A DNA stretch of 64,000 bases from Frigidibacter albus (lineage in GTDB: Bacteria > Pseudomonadota > Alphaproteobacteria > Rhodobacterales > Rhodobacteraceae), in assembly GCF_009908165.1 (NCBI RefSeq), contig NZ_JAAAUC010000011.1, positions 1-64,000 of the forward strand, given 5' to 3'. This document shows, piece by piece, positions 38,549 to 48,203 of the stretch (its first letter is position 1; each line of letters begins with the position of its first letter). Position numbers and translations under genes: made by a program. A model generated the notes under the pieces. The model was given only the letters and a program-made list of their open reading frames with translations. It did no database searches and was not told the DNA's origin.

Positions 38549-39250
38549 ATGGCTATCGCAGCGGATCGCATGCCGGATCGGGCAGCAGACAGGGCGCAGT
38601 CGGTGCGCCCGGCCAGCGTGGTGGATGGGGTCTATGACAACATCTACGAACGCCTGATGTCGCTGGAGATCCCGCCCCGCGCCCGCATCCCGATCGACGT
38701 GATCGCCCGCGACCTGAACGTCTCGCAGACCCCGGTGCGCGAGGCGCTGTCGCGGCTCGAACGCGAGGGGCTGGTCTGCAAGGCACATCTGATCGGCTAC
38801 TCGGCCGCCCCCCAGCTGTCGCGCAAACAGTTCGACGATCTCTACACCTTCCGCCTGCTGCTGGAGCCGGAAGGCGCCCGGCTTGCGGCGCTGAACATGA
38901 CGGCGGAGTCGCTGAAGTTCCTCGAGGACGTCGCGGCCGACATGGGCCACGGCGAACAGCCGGTGGACCGCACCAGCCGCTATTCGCGTTTCGCGCGGGC
39001 GGACGGTCATTTCCACGACGCGATCCTGGCCGTCGCCGGGAATGAGGTGATCCGCTCCACCCTCTTCAACCAGCATGTGCATCTGCACATCTTCCGCCTG
39101 ATGTTCCACACCCGCGTCACGCAAGAGGCGCTGGAGGAGCATGAAAGCCTGCTCGCCGCCTTCCGCGGCGGCGATGCCGTGGCGGCCGAGGCTGCGATGC
39201 GCGAACATATCCTGCGCTCGCAGGATCGCCTGCTCTCCGCCTTCGAATGA
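38549..39250 (+). CDS. GntR-family (FCD) regulator of the divergent catabolic cluster
   Basis: 233 residues. The winged helix (about 25-90) contains IYERLMSLEIPPRARIPIDV and VSQTPVREALSRLEREGLV. The FCD domain (about 100-230) has GHFHDAILAVAGN and the HVHLHIFRL and EEHESLLAAF histidines expected for the metal and ligand pocket. Its stop overlaps the ABC ATPase start (ATGA), so it is cotranscribed with the importer it probably controls. Confidence 0.9.
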   Translation: MAIAADRMPDRAADRAQSVRPASVVDGVYDNIYERLMSLEIPPRARIPIDVIARDLNVSQTPVREALSRLEREGLVCKAHLIGYSAAPQLSRKQFDDLYTFRLLLEPEGARLAALNMTAESLKFLEDVAADMGHGEQPVDRTSRYSRFARADGHFHDAILAVAGNEVIRSTLFNQHVHLHIFRLMFHTRVTQEALEEHESLLAAFRGGDAVAAEAAMREHILRSQDRLLSAFE

Positions 39251-40815
39251 CGATGAGCGAGGCCCTGCCCATACCCGGCCCGTCGCCCGTGCAGCCGGCT
39301 TTGCCGCTGCCGGCGATGCAGGCCGCCGGCCTGTGCAAGGCCTATGGCCCGATCACGGTGCTGACCGATATCGCACTCGATATCCGCGCAGGCGAGGTCC
39401 ACGCGATCATCGGCGAGAATGGCGCGGGCAAGTCCACGCTGATGAAGCTGCTGTCGGGGCACGTCCTGCCGACCGCCGGGCATCTGGCGATGGCCGGGCA
39501 GCCGGTGGAGTTCGCCGATGCCGTTGCCGCCGAGGCGGCGGGCGTGGTGCTGGTGCATCAGGAGATCCTGCTGGCCGGCGACCTGACCGTTGCCGAGAAC
39601 CTGTTCCTTGGCCGCGAGCTGACCCGCGGCCCGATGGTCGATGACCGCGCGATGAACCGCCGCGCGGCCGAAATTCTCGCCTCCATCGGCGCCCATTGCC
39701 ATCCGCGCGACCCGGTCAGCGGCCTGCCTCTGGCGCAACGGCAACTTGTGCAGATCGCCCGCGCGCTGCTGGAACCGCGCAAGGTGGTGATCTTCGACGA
39801 ACCGACCGCCGTGCTGGCCAATGACGAGGTTGCGGCGCTGCTGGCCGTGGTGCGCGGGCTCCGCGACCGGGGGGCGGCTGTCCTCTACATCTCGCACCGC
39901 CTTGATGAGGTGGAGGCGCTGGCCGACCGCATCACCGTGCTGCGCGACGGCCGGATGATCGGCACCTGGCCGGCCCGGGGCCTCACGCAGCGCGACATGG
40001 CCGAGTTGATGGTCGGCCGCAAGCTGGACATGCTCTATCCGCCGAGGCGCCCCGCGGCGTCGGGGGACCCGCTGCTCCGGGTGCAGGATCTGTCGGTCGA
40101 TCACGGCGCGGTGCAGGGCAGCTTTGCCGTGCGCCCCGGCGAGGTTCTGGGCATTGGCGGCATGATCGGATCGGGCAGGACCGAGATGTTCGAAGGCCTG
40201 ATGGGCCTGCGCCCCGCCACCGGCAGCGCCGTGCTGAACGGCACCCCGATGGTGCATCGATCGGTCGGCGCATGGCAGGCGGCGGGGCTGGTCTACCTGA
40301 CCGAGGATCGCAAGGGCAAAGGCCTGCTGCTCGACGAACCCCTCGGCCCCAACCTGACCCTGCAGGCATTGACCGAGGTGCATCCCCGCCTGACGCTGGA
40401 CCGCAAGGCCGAGGGCGCAGCCGTGGCCAAGGCGGTGGCGGACTATGACATCCGGGTTCGGTCGGTGCATCTGGACGCGGGGCAGCTGTCGGGCGGCAAT
40501 CAGCAAAAACTGTTGCTGGCCAAGGTGATGCTGACCGATCCTCAGGTGGTCATCATCGACGAGCCCACCCGCGGCATCGATATCGGCAACAAGAACCAGA
40601 TCTACGATTTCATCGACGCGCTGGTGCGCACCGGCAAGGCCTGCATCGTCATCTCCTCCGAATTGCCAGAGCTGGTCGGCCTGTCCGACCGGGTGCTGGT
40701 GATGCGCGGCGGGCGGATCGTGGCAGAGCTGACGGGCGACCAGATCACCGAACAGAACGTCGTCTATGCCGCCACCAGCGGCGAGGGACACGGACCACAA
40801 GGAGCCCAGCCATGA
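39247..40815 (+). CDS. Ribose-type (RbsA-like) ABC transporter ATPase
   Basis: 522 residues with two nucleotide-binding domains. The first has Walker A IIGENGAGKSTLMKLLSG, the signature region PLAQRQLVQIARAL and Walker B VVIFDEPTAVLAN. The second has a degenerate Walker A (GMIGSGRTEMFEGLMG), as is usual in this family, but a good LSGGNQQKLLLAK signature. It energises import with the permease and binding protein that follow. Overlaps: ATGA with the regulator before it and 4 bases with the permease after it. Confidence 0.93.
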   Translation: MTMSEALPIPGPSPVQPALPLPAMQAAGLCKAYGPITVLTDIALDIRAGEVHAIIGENGAGKSTLMKLLSGHVLPTAGHLAMAGQPVEFADAVAAEAAGVVLVHQEILLAGDLTVAENLFLGRELTRGPMVDDRAMNRRAAEILASIGAHCHPRDPVSGLPLAQRQLVQIARALLEPRKVVIFDEPTAVLANDEVAALLAVVRGLRDRGAAVLYISHRLDEVEALADRITVLRDGRMIGTWPARGLTQRDMAELMVGRKLDMLYPPRRPAASGDPLLRVQDLSVDHGAVQGSFAVRPGEVLGIGGMIGSGRTEMFEGLMGLRPATGSAVLNGTPMVHRSVGAWQAAGLVYLTEDRKGKGLLLDEPLGPNLTLQALTEVHPRLTLDRKAEGAAVAKAVADYDIRVRSVHLDAGQLSGGNQQKLLLAKVMLTDPQVVIIDEPTRGIDIGNKNQIYDFIDALVRTGKACIVISSELPELVGLSDRVLVMRGGRIVAELTGDQITEQNVVYAATSGEGHGPQGAQP

Positions 40816-41795
40816 CAGCCGCCGTCGCATCCCAAAGCGCGGGGCCGCGCCGCATCCGCTGGGCCGACATGGGCCCGTTCATCGCGCTGGCCGTGGTGGT
40901 GCTGGCGGGGGTGATGATCAATTCCAGCTTCCTCAGCGGCACCAACATCGCCAATGTCGTCACCCGCTCGGCCTTCGTGGCGATCATCGCGGTGGGGGCG
41001 ACCTTCGTCATCTCCTCGGGCGGACTGGACCTGTCGGTGGGCTCGATGATGGCCTTCGTCACCGGCATCATGATCCTGGCGATGAACCGGCTGGAGCCTT
41101 CGATGGGCGGCTATGCCATCGTCGCCGGTGCAGGAATCGGGCTGGTGGTGGGCGCGCTGTGCGGGCTCTTGAACGGGCTGATCGTCACGGTCGGCAAGAT
41201 CGAGCCCTTCATCGCCACGCTCGGCACGATGGGCATCTTCCGGGCGCTGATCACCTGGATGTCGGATGGCGGGTCGATCCCGATCGAGCGCAGCCTGCGC
41301 GAACCCTATCGCCCGGTCTATTTCGGCGATGTCCTCGGCATCCCGGTGCCGGTGATCCTGACGCTGGTTGTGGTGCTGGTCGGGGCCTTCGTCCTTTACC
41401 GCACGAAATACGGCCGCCGCTGCATGGCCGCCGGGTCGAATGCCGACGTGGCGCGCTTCTCGGGCGTGTCGGTGGCGAAGGTCCGCACGACGGCCTTCGT
41501 GATCCAGGGGCTTTGCGTCGCCATTGCCGCCATCTGCTACATCCCGCGCCTTGGCGCCGCCACGCCCACGACCGGGCAGCTGTGGGAATTGCAGGTCATT
41601 ACCGCCGTGGTGATCGGTGGCACCGCGCTGCGCGGTGGCAAGGCCCGGGTCTGGGGCACCGTCGCCGGTGCGCTGATCCTCGAGGTGATCGCCAACCTCA
41701 TGGTGCTGTCGAACATGGTCTCGGAATACCTCGTCGCTGCCGTTCAGGGGGTGATCATCATTCTGGCCATGCTTGCGCACCGGTTCATCAAATAG
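40812..41795 (+). CDS. Ribose-type ABC transporter permease
   Basis: 327 residues with about nine to ten transmembrane segments. GGLDLSVGSMMAF and the coupling-loop region GSNADVARFSGVSVAKVRTT are typical of the RbsC/AraH family. TAVVIGGTALRGGKARVWGT lies near the C-terminus. It is the single permease gene of this importer, so it probably forms a homodimer. Confidence 0.93.
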   Translation: MTAAVASQSAGPRRIRWADMGPFIALAVVVLAGVMINSSFLSGTNIANVVTRSAFVAIIAVGATFVISSGGLDLSVGSMMAFVTGIMILAMNRLEPSMGGYAIVAGAGIGLVVGALCGLLNGLIVTVGKIEPFIATLGTMGIFRALITWMSDGGSIPIERSLREPYRPVYFGDVLGIPVPVILTLVVVLVGAFVLYRTKYGRRCMAAGSNADVARFSGVSVAKVRTTAFVIQGLCVAIAAICYIPRLGAATPTTGQLWELQVITAVVIGGTALRGGKARVWGTVAGALILEVIANLMVLSNMVSEYLVAAVQGVIIILAMLAHRFIK

Positions 41796-41836
41796 CCGCC
41801 GGGAGGGGCGGGGATTTTCAAAAGGGAGGACTACCA

Positions 41837-42799
41837 ATGACAACCATCACAAGACGGGCCCTCGGCCTTCTCACCGCCGCCAGCTTCACGGCGCTGGCAG
41901 CTACCGGGGTCCTGGCGCAGGAAAAGCGGGTCATCGCCGTCTCGATCCCCGCCGCCACGCATGGCTGGACCGGCGGCGTGGTCTATCATGCCGAACAGGC
42001 CGAGAAGGAGATCGAGGCCGCGTTCCCGAATATCGACGTGATCGTGAAGACCTCGCCCTCGGCCACGGCGCAGGTTTCGGCGCTGGAAGACCTTGCCGCT
42101 GCGCAGACGTTGGACGCGCTGGTGATCCTGCCCTTCACGTCGGAAGAGCTGACGGGCCCGGTGGAGCAGGTCAAGGCCGCCGGCACCTTCATCGCCGTGG
42201 TGGACCGCGGGCTGACCGATCCCGCGATTCAGGACCTCTATGTCGCGGGCGACAACATCGCCGTGGGCGCCAACACCGCCAAATGGCTGGCTGAACAACT
42301 GGGCAACGAAGGCAACGTGGTCGTGCTGCGCGGCATCCCGACGGTGATCGACGATGAGCGGATCCAGGGCTTCACCGAAGTCATCGAGGGCACCAATATC
42401 GAGATCCTCGACATCCAGTATGCCAACTGGAACCAGGATGAGGCCTTCACCCTGATGCAGGACTATCTGGCCAAGTATCCGCAGATCGACGCGGTCTGGG
42501 CCAATGACGACGACATGTTGCTGGGCGTGCTCGAGGCGATCCGGGAATCGGGCCGGACCGAGATCAAGTATGCGCTTGGCGGCAACGGCATGAAGGACGT
42601 GATCGAGATGGTGATGGCGGGCGATGCCATGACCCCGATCTCGACGCCCTATCCGCCGTCGATGATCAAGTCGGCGATCTACATGGTGGCCGGCCAGTTT
42701 ACCGGACAGGCGCCGATGCGCGGCAGCTTCAAGCTCGATGCGCCGCTGATCACGCCCGAGAATGCCGAGCAGTTCTACTTCCCCGACTCGCCGTTCTGA
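41837..42799 (+). CDS. Periplasmic sugar-type binding protein of the first importer
   Basis: 320 residues from the ATG at 41837 (ribosome site GGGAGG). The signal peptide MTTITRRALGLLTAASFTAL has twin arginines but not the full Tat motif and ends near VLAQ. The type I periplasmic-binding fold follows, with IPAATHGWTGGVVYHAEQAE and NDDDMLLGVLEAIRESG. Ligands of this family include pentoses, polyols and related compounds; the enzyme genes nearby argue for a non-standard ligand. Confidence 0.88.
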   Translation: MTTITRRALGLLTAASFTALAATGVLAQEKRVIAVSIPAATHGWTGGVVYHAEQAEKEIEAAFPNIDVIVKTSPSATAQVSALEDLAAAQTLDALVILPFTSEELTGPVEQVKAAGTFIAVVDRGLTDPAIQDLYVAGDNIAVGANTAKWLAEQLGNEGNVVVLRGIPTVIDDERIQGFTEVIEGTNIEILDIQYANWNQDEAFTLMQDYLAKYPQIDAVWANDDDMLLGVLEAIRESGRTEIKYALGGNGMKDVIEMVMAGDAMTPISTPYPPSMIKSAIYMVAGQFTGQAPMRGSFKLDAPLITPENAEQFYFPDSPF

Positions 42800-42870
42800 T
42801 CTCGCCGTTCTGATCCCTTGGGGCGCCCCTTGCCGGGCGCCCCTCTCTGCCATCTCAAAGGAGAAGCCAA

Positions 42871-43458
42871 ATGCCTGGCAAGAAGATCCTGATGCTCTGC
42901 GGTGAGTTTACCGAGGAATACGAAATCTTTGTCTTCCAGCAGGGGATGGAAGCGGTCGGGCACACCGTCCACGTCATCTGCCCTGACAAGAAGAAGGGCG
43001 AGATGATCCAGACCTCGCTGCATGATTTCGAGGGCCACCAGACCTATATCGAGCGCTTCGGCCACCTGGCCGAGATCAACAAGACCTTCTCGGAGGTGGT
43101 GCTGGACGAGTACGACGCCGTCTACTGCGCCGGCGGGCGCGGGCCGGAATACATCCGCACCGACAAGCGCATCCAAGCGATGGTCCGGCACTTCCATGAA
43201 ACGGGCAAGCCGATCTTCACCATCTGCCACGGGGTCCAGATCCTCGTCGCCGTCGATGGCGTGATCCGCGGCAAGAAGGTCGCCGCCCTTGGCGCCTGCG
43301 AGCCCGAGGTGATTCTGGCGGGCGGCACCTATATCGACGTGAAACCGCACGAAGCCTATGTCGATGGCACCATGGTCTCGGCCAAGGGCTGGACCGGGCT
43401 GGCGGCCTTCATGCGCGAATGCATGAAGGTTCTGGGCACGCAGATCACCCATAGCTGA
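42871..43458 (+). CDS. DJ-1/PfpI family protein
   Basis: 195 residues. ILMLCGEFTEEYEIFVFQQG and the nucleophile elbow FTICHGVQIL near 120-129 (Cys then His) are the DJ-1/PfpI signatures. Members act as glyoxalases, chaperones or proteases. As last gene of the importer transcript, a role against a reactive aldehyde formed in the pathway is an attractive but untested idea. Confidence 0.85.
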   Translation: MPGKKILMLCGEFTEEYEIFVFQQGMEAVGHTVHVICPDKKKGEMIQTSLHDFEGHQTYIERFGHLAEINKTFSEVVLDEYDAVYCAGGRGPEYIRTDKRIQAMVRHFHETGKPIFTICHGVQILVAVDGVIRGKKVAALGACEPEVILAGGTYIDVKPHEAYVDGTMVSAKGWTGLAAFMRECMKVLGTQITHS

Positions 43459-43478
43459 CCGGCACGAGACGCTTTGAC

Positions 43479-43521
43479 CACCGCCGCGGGGGCGCATCTG
43501 CGCCCCTGCGGGCGTGGTGGG
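43479..43521 (+). terminator. Long hairpin after the DJ-1 gene
   Basis: GGGGCGCA/TGCGCCCC with a TC loop is extended by CCGC/GCGG and CCACC/GGTGG. It sits about 20 bases after the stop and has no T-run. An AT-rich stretch follows (43575-43600, with TGTATATTATAGTATTTATT), which probably holds the ytfQ promoter. Confidence 0.6.
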
Positions 43522-43647
43522 GGCAGAGTCCCGGCGCAGGTTCGCGCACCGGACGGAGACCCCAGAAAATCATTGCTCGAATGTATATTATAGTATTTAT
43601 TTTCCGTGGGCCTGCAGCGGGCCTCGGGAATCTCGGGAGGATGACCT

Positions 43648-44601
43648 ATGCTTGAAAGACTTCTGATGGCCAGCGTTGCCGTCTTTTCGCTGGGGGCTGG
43701 CGTGGCCGGCGCCCAGACCATCGGCTTTTCTCAGATCGGATCGGAATCCGGCTGGCGCGCCGCCGAAACCACCGTGACCATGAACGAGGCGAAGGAGCGG
43801 GGCATCGACCTGCGCTTTTCCGACGCGCAGCAGCGTCAGGAAAACCAGATCGCCGCGCTGCGCTCGTTCATCGCGCAGGGCGTCGATGCCATTCTGGTTG
43901 CCCCGGTTGTCGCAACCGGCTGGGATTCGGTGCTGGAAGAAGCGGCCGAGGCCGAGATCCCTGTGGTCCTGCTGGACCGCATGGTCGACAGCTCGCCCGA
44001 CCTTTACCTGACCGCAGTTGGCTCGGACCTGGTGCATGAAGGCCGTGTCGCGGGCGAATGGCTGGTCAGCGCGGTGAACGGTGAAGAGTGCCGCGTGGTC
44101 GAGCTTCAGGGCACTACCGGCTCCTCCCCCGCCATCGACCGCAAGAAGGGCTTCGAGGAAGGCATCGCCGGCGCCGACAATATCGAGATCGTCCGCAGCC
44201 AGACCGGCGACTTCACCCGCACGCGTGGCAAGGAAGTGATGGAAAGCTTCCTGCAGGCCGAGAATGGCGGCGCGGATATCTGCGCGCTCTACGCCCATAA
44301 CGACGACATGGCCGTGGGCGCGATCCAGGCGATCAAGGAAGCCGGTCTGAAGCCGGGTGAAGACATCCTCGTGGTGTCGATCGACGCGGTCCCGGACATC
44401 TTCCAGGCGCTGGCGGCCGGTGAAGCGAATGCCACGGTCGAGCTGACGCCGAACATGGCCGGGCCGGCCTTCGACGCGCTGGAAGCCTTCTTCGCCGACG
44501 GCACCATGCCCGAGAAGTTCATCCAGACCGAATCGAAACTCTACACCCAGGCCGATGATCCGGCCGGTGAGTACGAGGCCCGCAAGGATCTTGGCTACTG
44601 A
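43648..44601 (+). CDS. ytfQ: YtfQ-like galactofuranose-type binding protein
   Basis: 317 residues with signal peptide MLERLLMASVAVFSLGAGVA, cleaved after AGA. TIGFSQIGSESGWRAAETTV, SFIAQGVDAILVAPVVATGW and ALYAHNDDMAVGAIQAIKEA match YtfQ, which in E. coli binds galactofuranose. Ligand identity in this organism is inferred from homology. It is first of ytfQ-ytfR-ytfT-yjfF. Confidence 0.9.
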   Translation: MLERLLMASVAVFSLGAGVAGAQTIGFSQIGSESGWRAAETTVTMNEAKERGIDLRFSDAQQRQENQIAALRSFIAQGVDAILVAPVVATGWDSVLEEAAEAEIPVVLLDRMVDSSPDLYLTAVGSDLVHEGRVAGEWLVSAVNGEECRVVELQGTTGSSPAIDRKKGFEEGIAGADNIEIVRSQTGDFTRTRGKEVMESFLQAENGGADICALYAHNDDMAVGAIQAIKEAGLKPGEDILVVSIDAVPDIFQALAAGEANATVELTPNMAGPAFDALEAFFADGTMPEKFIQTESKLYTQADDPAGEYEARKDLGY

Positions 44602-44697
44602 TCTTTGATCGACGCAGCGCCCGGGGCACTCCCTTGCCCTGGGCGCTGTTCGTGCAAGGCGTTCAGGCCTGCCCCCCCTTGCTGGGTGAGACATCCG

Positions 44698-46209
44698 ATG
44701 CTGCTATCGACACGCGACCTGACCAAGTCCTTCCCGGGCACGCTCGCGCTCGACCGCGTGAGTTTCGACCTGAAGGCGGGCGAGGTTCATGCGCTGCTTG
44801 GCGAGAACGGGGCGGGCAAGTCCACGCTGATCAAATGCCTGACGGGCGCCTATCGCCGCGATTCCGGCGACATCCTGTTCGAGGGCGAGCCGGTCTTCCC
44901 GCAAAGCACGCTCGAGGCGCAGGCCATCGGCATCGGGACGGTGTATCAGGAAGTGAACCTGCTGCCGAACCTGACGGTCGCCGAGAACCTGACCCTCGGC
45001 CACCAACCGACCCGGTTTGGCATGATCCGCCCCCGCGCGACGCAGGCGCTGGCGCAAGAGATGCTGGCGGGCTACGGGCTGGATATTGACGTGCGCCGCC
45101 CGCTGGAAAGCTATTCCGTCGCCGTGCAGCAGATCGTGGCCATCGCCCGCGCGGTGCATCTGTCGGGCCGGGTGCTGATCCTGGACGAGCCGACCGCCAG
45201 CCTTGATGCGCGCGAAGTGCAGATGCTGTTCGACGTAGTGCGCGACCTGCGGGTGCGCGGGCTGGGGATCATCTTCATCTCGCATTTCCTCGATCAGGTG
45301 TTCGAGATTTCCGACAGCCTGACGATCCTGCGCAATGGCCGCCACATCGCCACCCATCCCGCTGCCGATGTGGACCGCATGCAGTTGATCACCCTGATGC
45401 TGGGGCGCGAGTTGGCCGAGGAAACCGCTGTCCGCCACCGCCCCGAAGTGACCGGGACCAGCGCCGATGCCATCCGCTTCACAGGCGTCGGCCGCCGCGG
45501 ACGCATCGCGCCTTTCGATCTCACGGTGCGCAAGGGCGAGGTGATCGGCATGGCGGGCCTCCTTGGCTCTGGCCGCACCGAAAGCGCCGAGGTGCTGTTC
45601 GGCGCGGTGGCCAGTGACAGCGGCACGGTGGAGGACGCGAGCGGCCCCGTCGATCTGCGCAATCCGCGCAGCGCCATCGCCGCCGGCTTCGCCTTCGCGC
45701 CCGAGGATCGCAAGACCGACGGCATCATCGCCGAACTCAGCGTGCGCGAGAACATCATCCTCGCGCTGCAGGCCCGCCAAGGCTGGGCCCGCCCGATCCC
45801 GCAGGCCGAGCAGCAGCGCATGGCGAACGACTACATTGCCCGGCTCGACATCCGCACGCCCGATGCGGAGAAGCCCGTGGGTCTGCTGTCGGGCGGCAAC
45901 CAGCAGAAGGTGATCCTCGCCCGCTGGCTGGCGACCAACCCCCGCTTCCTGATCCTTGACGAGCCCACCCGCGGCATCGATGTCGGTGCCCATGCCGAGA
46001 TCCTGCGGCTGATCGAGGATGTGGTGGCGCAGGGCATGTCGATCCTGGTGATCTCGTCGGAGCTGGAGGAGCTAGTCGCCGTGTCGCACCGCGTCATCGT
46101 GGTGCGCGACCGCCAGCATGTGTCGGAGCTGACCGGCGACGATGTCAGCCCCGATACCATTCTGCGCGCCATCGCCGCGCCCCATACCACGCTGGAGGCG
46201 GCAGAATGA
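44698..46209 (+). CDS. ytfR: YtfR-like sugar ABC ATPase
   Basis: Starting at the ATG at 44698 gives 503 residues. The first NBD has LLGENGAGKSTLIKCLTGAY, the signature SVAVQQIVAIARAV and Walker B VLILDEPTASLDA. The second has GLLGSGRTESAEVLFG (degenerate Walker A) and LLSGGNQQKVILARWL. It overlaps ytfT by 4 bases. It powers the importer with two different permeases. Confidence 0.93.
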   Translation: MLLSTRDLTKSFPGTLALDRVSFDLKAGEVHALLGENGAGKSTLIKCLTGAYRRDSGDILFEGEPVFPQSTLEAQAIGIGTVYQEVNLLPNLTVAENLTLGHQPTRFGMIRPRATQALAQEMLAGYGLDIDVRRPLESYSVAVQQIVAIARAVHLSGRVLILDEPTASLDAREVQMLFDVVRDLRVRGLGIIFISHFLDQVFEISDSLTILRNGRHIATHPAADVDRMQLITLMLGRELAEETAVRHRPEVTGTSADAIRFTGVGRRGRIAPFDLTVRKGEVIGMAGLLGSGRTESAEVLFGAVASDSGTVEDASGPVDLRNPRSAIAAGFAFAPEDRKTDGIIAELSVRENIILALQARQGWARPIPQAEQQRMANDYIARLDIRTPDAEKPVGLLSGGNQQKVILARWLATNPRFLILDEPTRGIDVGAHAEILRLIEDVVAQGMSILVISSELEELVAVSHRVIVVRDRQHVSELTGDDVSPDTILRAIAAPHTTLEAAE

Positions 46210-47234
46210 CCGGAGCCACCCTTCTTCGCCGGATCGCCCCGCAGCTGCTGACGCTGGCCGCGGTGATCGTGCTGGTCAGCATCTATTACCCGGCCTTCTA
46301 TCAGATCGTTTACGTCAACGACCGGCTGGTCGGCATCCCCATCGACGTGATCAAGCGCGGCGCGCCGGTCGCCCTGCTGGCCATCGGCATGACGCTGGTC
46401 ATCGCCACCCGCGGTATCGACCTGTCGGTCGGCGCGGTAATGGCGATCTGCGGGGCCAGCGCCGCATGGTCCATCGACCAAGGCTACGGCATCGGCGCCG
46501 CGCTCGGGCTTGCCGGGGCGGCGGGGCTGGTCTGCGGGCTGTGGAACGGGGTGCTGGTCGCCTTCTTCGGCATCCAGCCGATTGTCGCCACGCTGATCCT
46601 GATGGTCGCCGGGCGCGGCATCGCGCAGCTGATCACCGGCGGCACGATCCTCACCTTCGACAGCGACACCTTCTCGTTCCTTGGGTCCGGCACCCTGCTC
46701 GGCGTGCCGGTGCCGACGGTGATCTGGATCCTCACCGGGATCGGCTTTGGCCTGCTGGTGCGGCGCACCGCACTGGGGCTGCTGGTGGAATCCATCGGCG
46801 TGAACCTGCGGGCCAGCACGCTGGCGGGCATCAACAGCCGCGTCCTGCTGGTCGCCGTCTACATGGGGTCGGGCTTCTGCGCCGCGCTGGCCGGGGTCAT
46901 CGCCACCGCCGACATCCGCGGGGCCGATGCCAACAATGCCGGCCTGTGGCTGGAGCTGGACGCGATCCTTGCGGTGGTGATCGGCGGCAACTCGCTTCTG
47001 GGCGGGCGTTTCTCGATCCTGGCCTCGCTGCTGGGGGCGATGATCATCCAGACCATCAACACCGGCATCCTGCTCGCGGGCTTCCCGTCAGAGTTCAACC
47101 TGGTGATCAAGGCGGTGCTGGTGATCGTGATCCTTGTCCTGCAATCGCCGCGGATCGTGCCTTATCTGGAGCTGCTGACGACACGGCGGCAGCGCGTCAA
47201 GGCACCTGCGACCAAGATGGAGGCGGGCAAATGA
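46206..47234 (+). CDS. ytfT: YtfT-like sugar ABC permease
   Basis: 342 residues with about ten transmembrane segments. RGIDLSVGAVMAICGASAAW and GINSRVLLVAVYMGSGFCAA are typical of RbsC-family permeases. It pairs with YjfF, encoded next with an ATGA overlap. Confidence 0.92.
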   Translation: MTGATLLRRIAPQLLTLAAVIVLVSIYYPAFYQIVYVNDRLVGIPIDVIKRGAPVALLAIGMTLVIATRGIDLSVGAVMAICGASAAWSIDQGYGIGAALGLAGAAGLVCGLWNGVLVAFFGIQPIVATLILMVAGRGIAQLITGGTILTFDSDTFSFLGSGTLLGVPVPTVIWILTGIGFGLLVRRTALGLLVESIGVNLRASTLAGINSRVLLVAVYMGSGFCAALAGVIATADIRGADANNAGLWLELDAILAVVIGGNSLLGGRFSILASLLGAMIIQTINTGILLAGFPSEFNLVIKAVLVIVILVLQSPRIVPYLELLTTRRQRVKAPATKMEAGK

Positions 47235-48187
47235 ACATCCGCGCCCTGCCGCTCTATGCCACCATTGCCATTTTTCTGCTGGCCTACCTCGTCTGCTACC
47301 TGCAATTCCCGGCGATGCTGTCGACCCGCGTCATCGGCAACCTGCTGACCGACAATGCCTATCTGGGCATCGTCGCGGTGGGGATGACGGTGGTCATCAT
47401 CTCGGGCGGGATCGACCTGTCGGTGGGGTCGGTCATCGCCTTTTCCGGCGTATTCATCGCCGTGCTGCTGCGCGAAACCGGGCTGCATCCGCTGGCTGTG
47501 TTCGCCCTCCTGCTGGCGATCACCACGCTTTTCGGCGCAGCGATGGGCGGGATGATCCACCTCTTGGCGATGCCGCCCTTCATCGTGACGCTGGCGGGCA
47601 TGTTCCTGGCCCGCGGCGCGGGCTACATGCTGACCATCGATTCCGTGCCCATCGACCATGCGTTCTACGAGACGATGCAGCGCGCCTATTACCTGATGCC
47701 CGGCAAGGGGCGGCTGACGCTGCTGGGGGGCACGATGGTGGCTTCGGTCATCCTTGGCATGATCCTGCTGCACCGCACCAAGTTCGGCACCAATGTCTAC
47801 GCGCTTGGCGGAGGCGAGGCGACGGCGCGGCTGATGGGTGTGGCGGTGGGGCGCACGACGGTGCTGATCTATGCCTTTTCCGGCTTGATGGCCGGGCTCG
47901 CGGGGATCGTGTTCTCGGTCTACACCTCGGCCGGTTATCCGCTGGCGACGGTGGGGGTGGAACTGAACGCGATCGCCGCGGTGGTCATCGGCGGCACCCT
48001 GCTGACCGGGGGCAGCGGCTACATGTTCGGCACGCTGATCGGCGTGCTGACGATGGGGCTGATCCAGACCTACATCGTCTTCGATGGCACGCTGTCGAGC
48101 TGGTGGACGAAAATCGTGATCGGGGCATTGCTTCTGATGTTCATCCTGCTTCAGAAGGGGCTGCTGCGGCTGCGTCTCAGCCATTAA
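47231..48187 (+). CDS. yjfF: YjfF-like sugar ABC permease
   Basis: 318 residues from the ATG at 47231. GGIDLSVGSVIAFSGVFIAV and YALGGGEATARLMGVAVGRT are conserved. The two-permease arrangement (YtfT plus YjfF) distinguishes this galactofuranose-type importer from the simpler importer upstream at 39-43 kb. Confidence 0.92.
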   Translation: MNIRALPLYATIAIFLLAYLVCYLQFPAMLSTRVIGNLLTDNAYLGIVAVGMTVVIISGGIDLSVGSVIAFSGVFIAVLLRETGLHPLAVFALLLAITTLFGAAMGGMIHLLAMPPFIVTLAGMFLARGAGYMLTIDSVPIDHAFYETMQRAYYLMPGKGRLTLLGGTMVASVILGMILLHRTKFGTNVYALGGGEATARLMGVAVGRTTVLIYAFSGLMAGLAGIVFSVYTSAGYPLATVGVELNAIAAVVIGGTLLTGGSGYMFGTLIGVLTMGLIQTYIVFDGTLSSWWTKIVIGALLLMFILLQKGLLRLRLSH

Positions 48188-48203
48188 CGGGTAAGGGTGT
48201 GCT

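Noticed and set aside
40766-42799. Continuous frame joining a permease shadow to the binding protein, and likewise 46142-48187 ending in yjfF
   Set aside because: Only the last parts match real genes with their own ATG and ribosome site. The upstream parts are out-of-frame reading of the permease genes, so these are not fusions.
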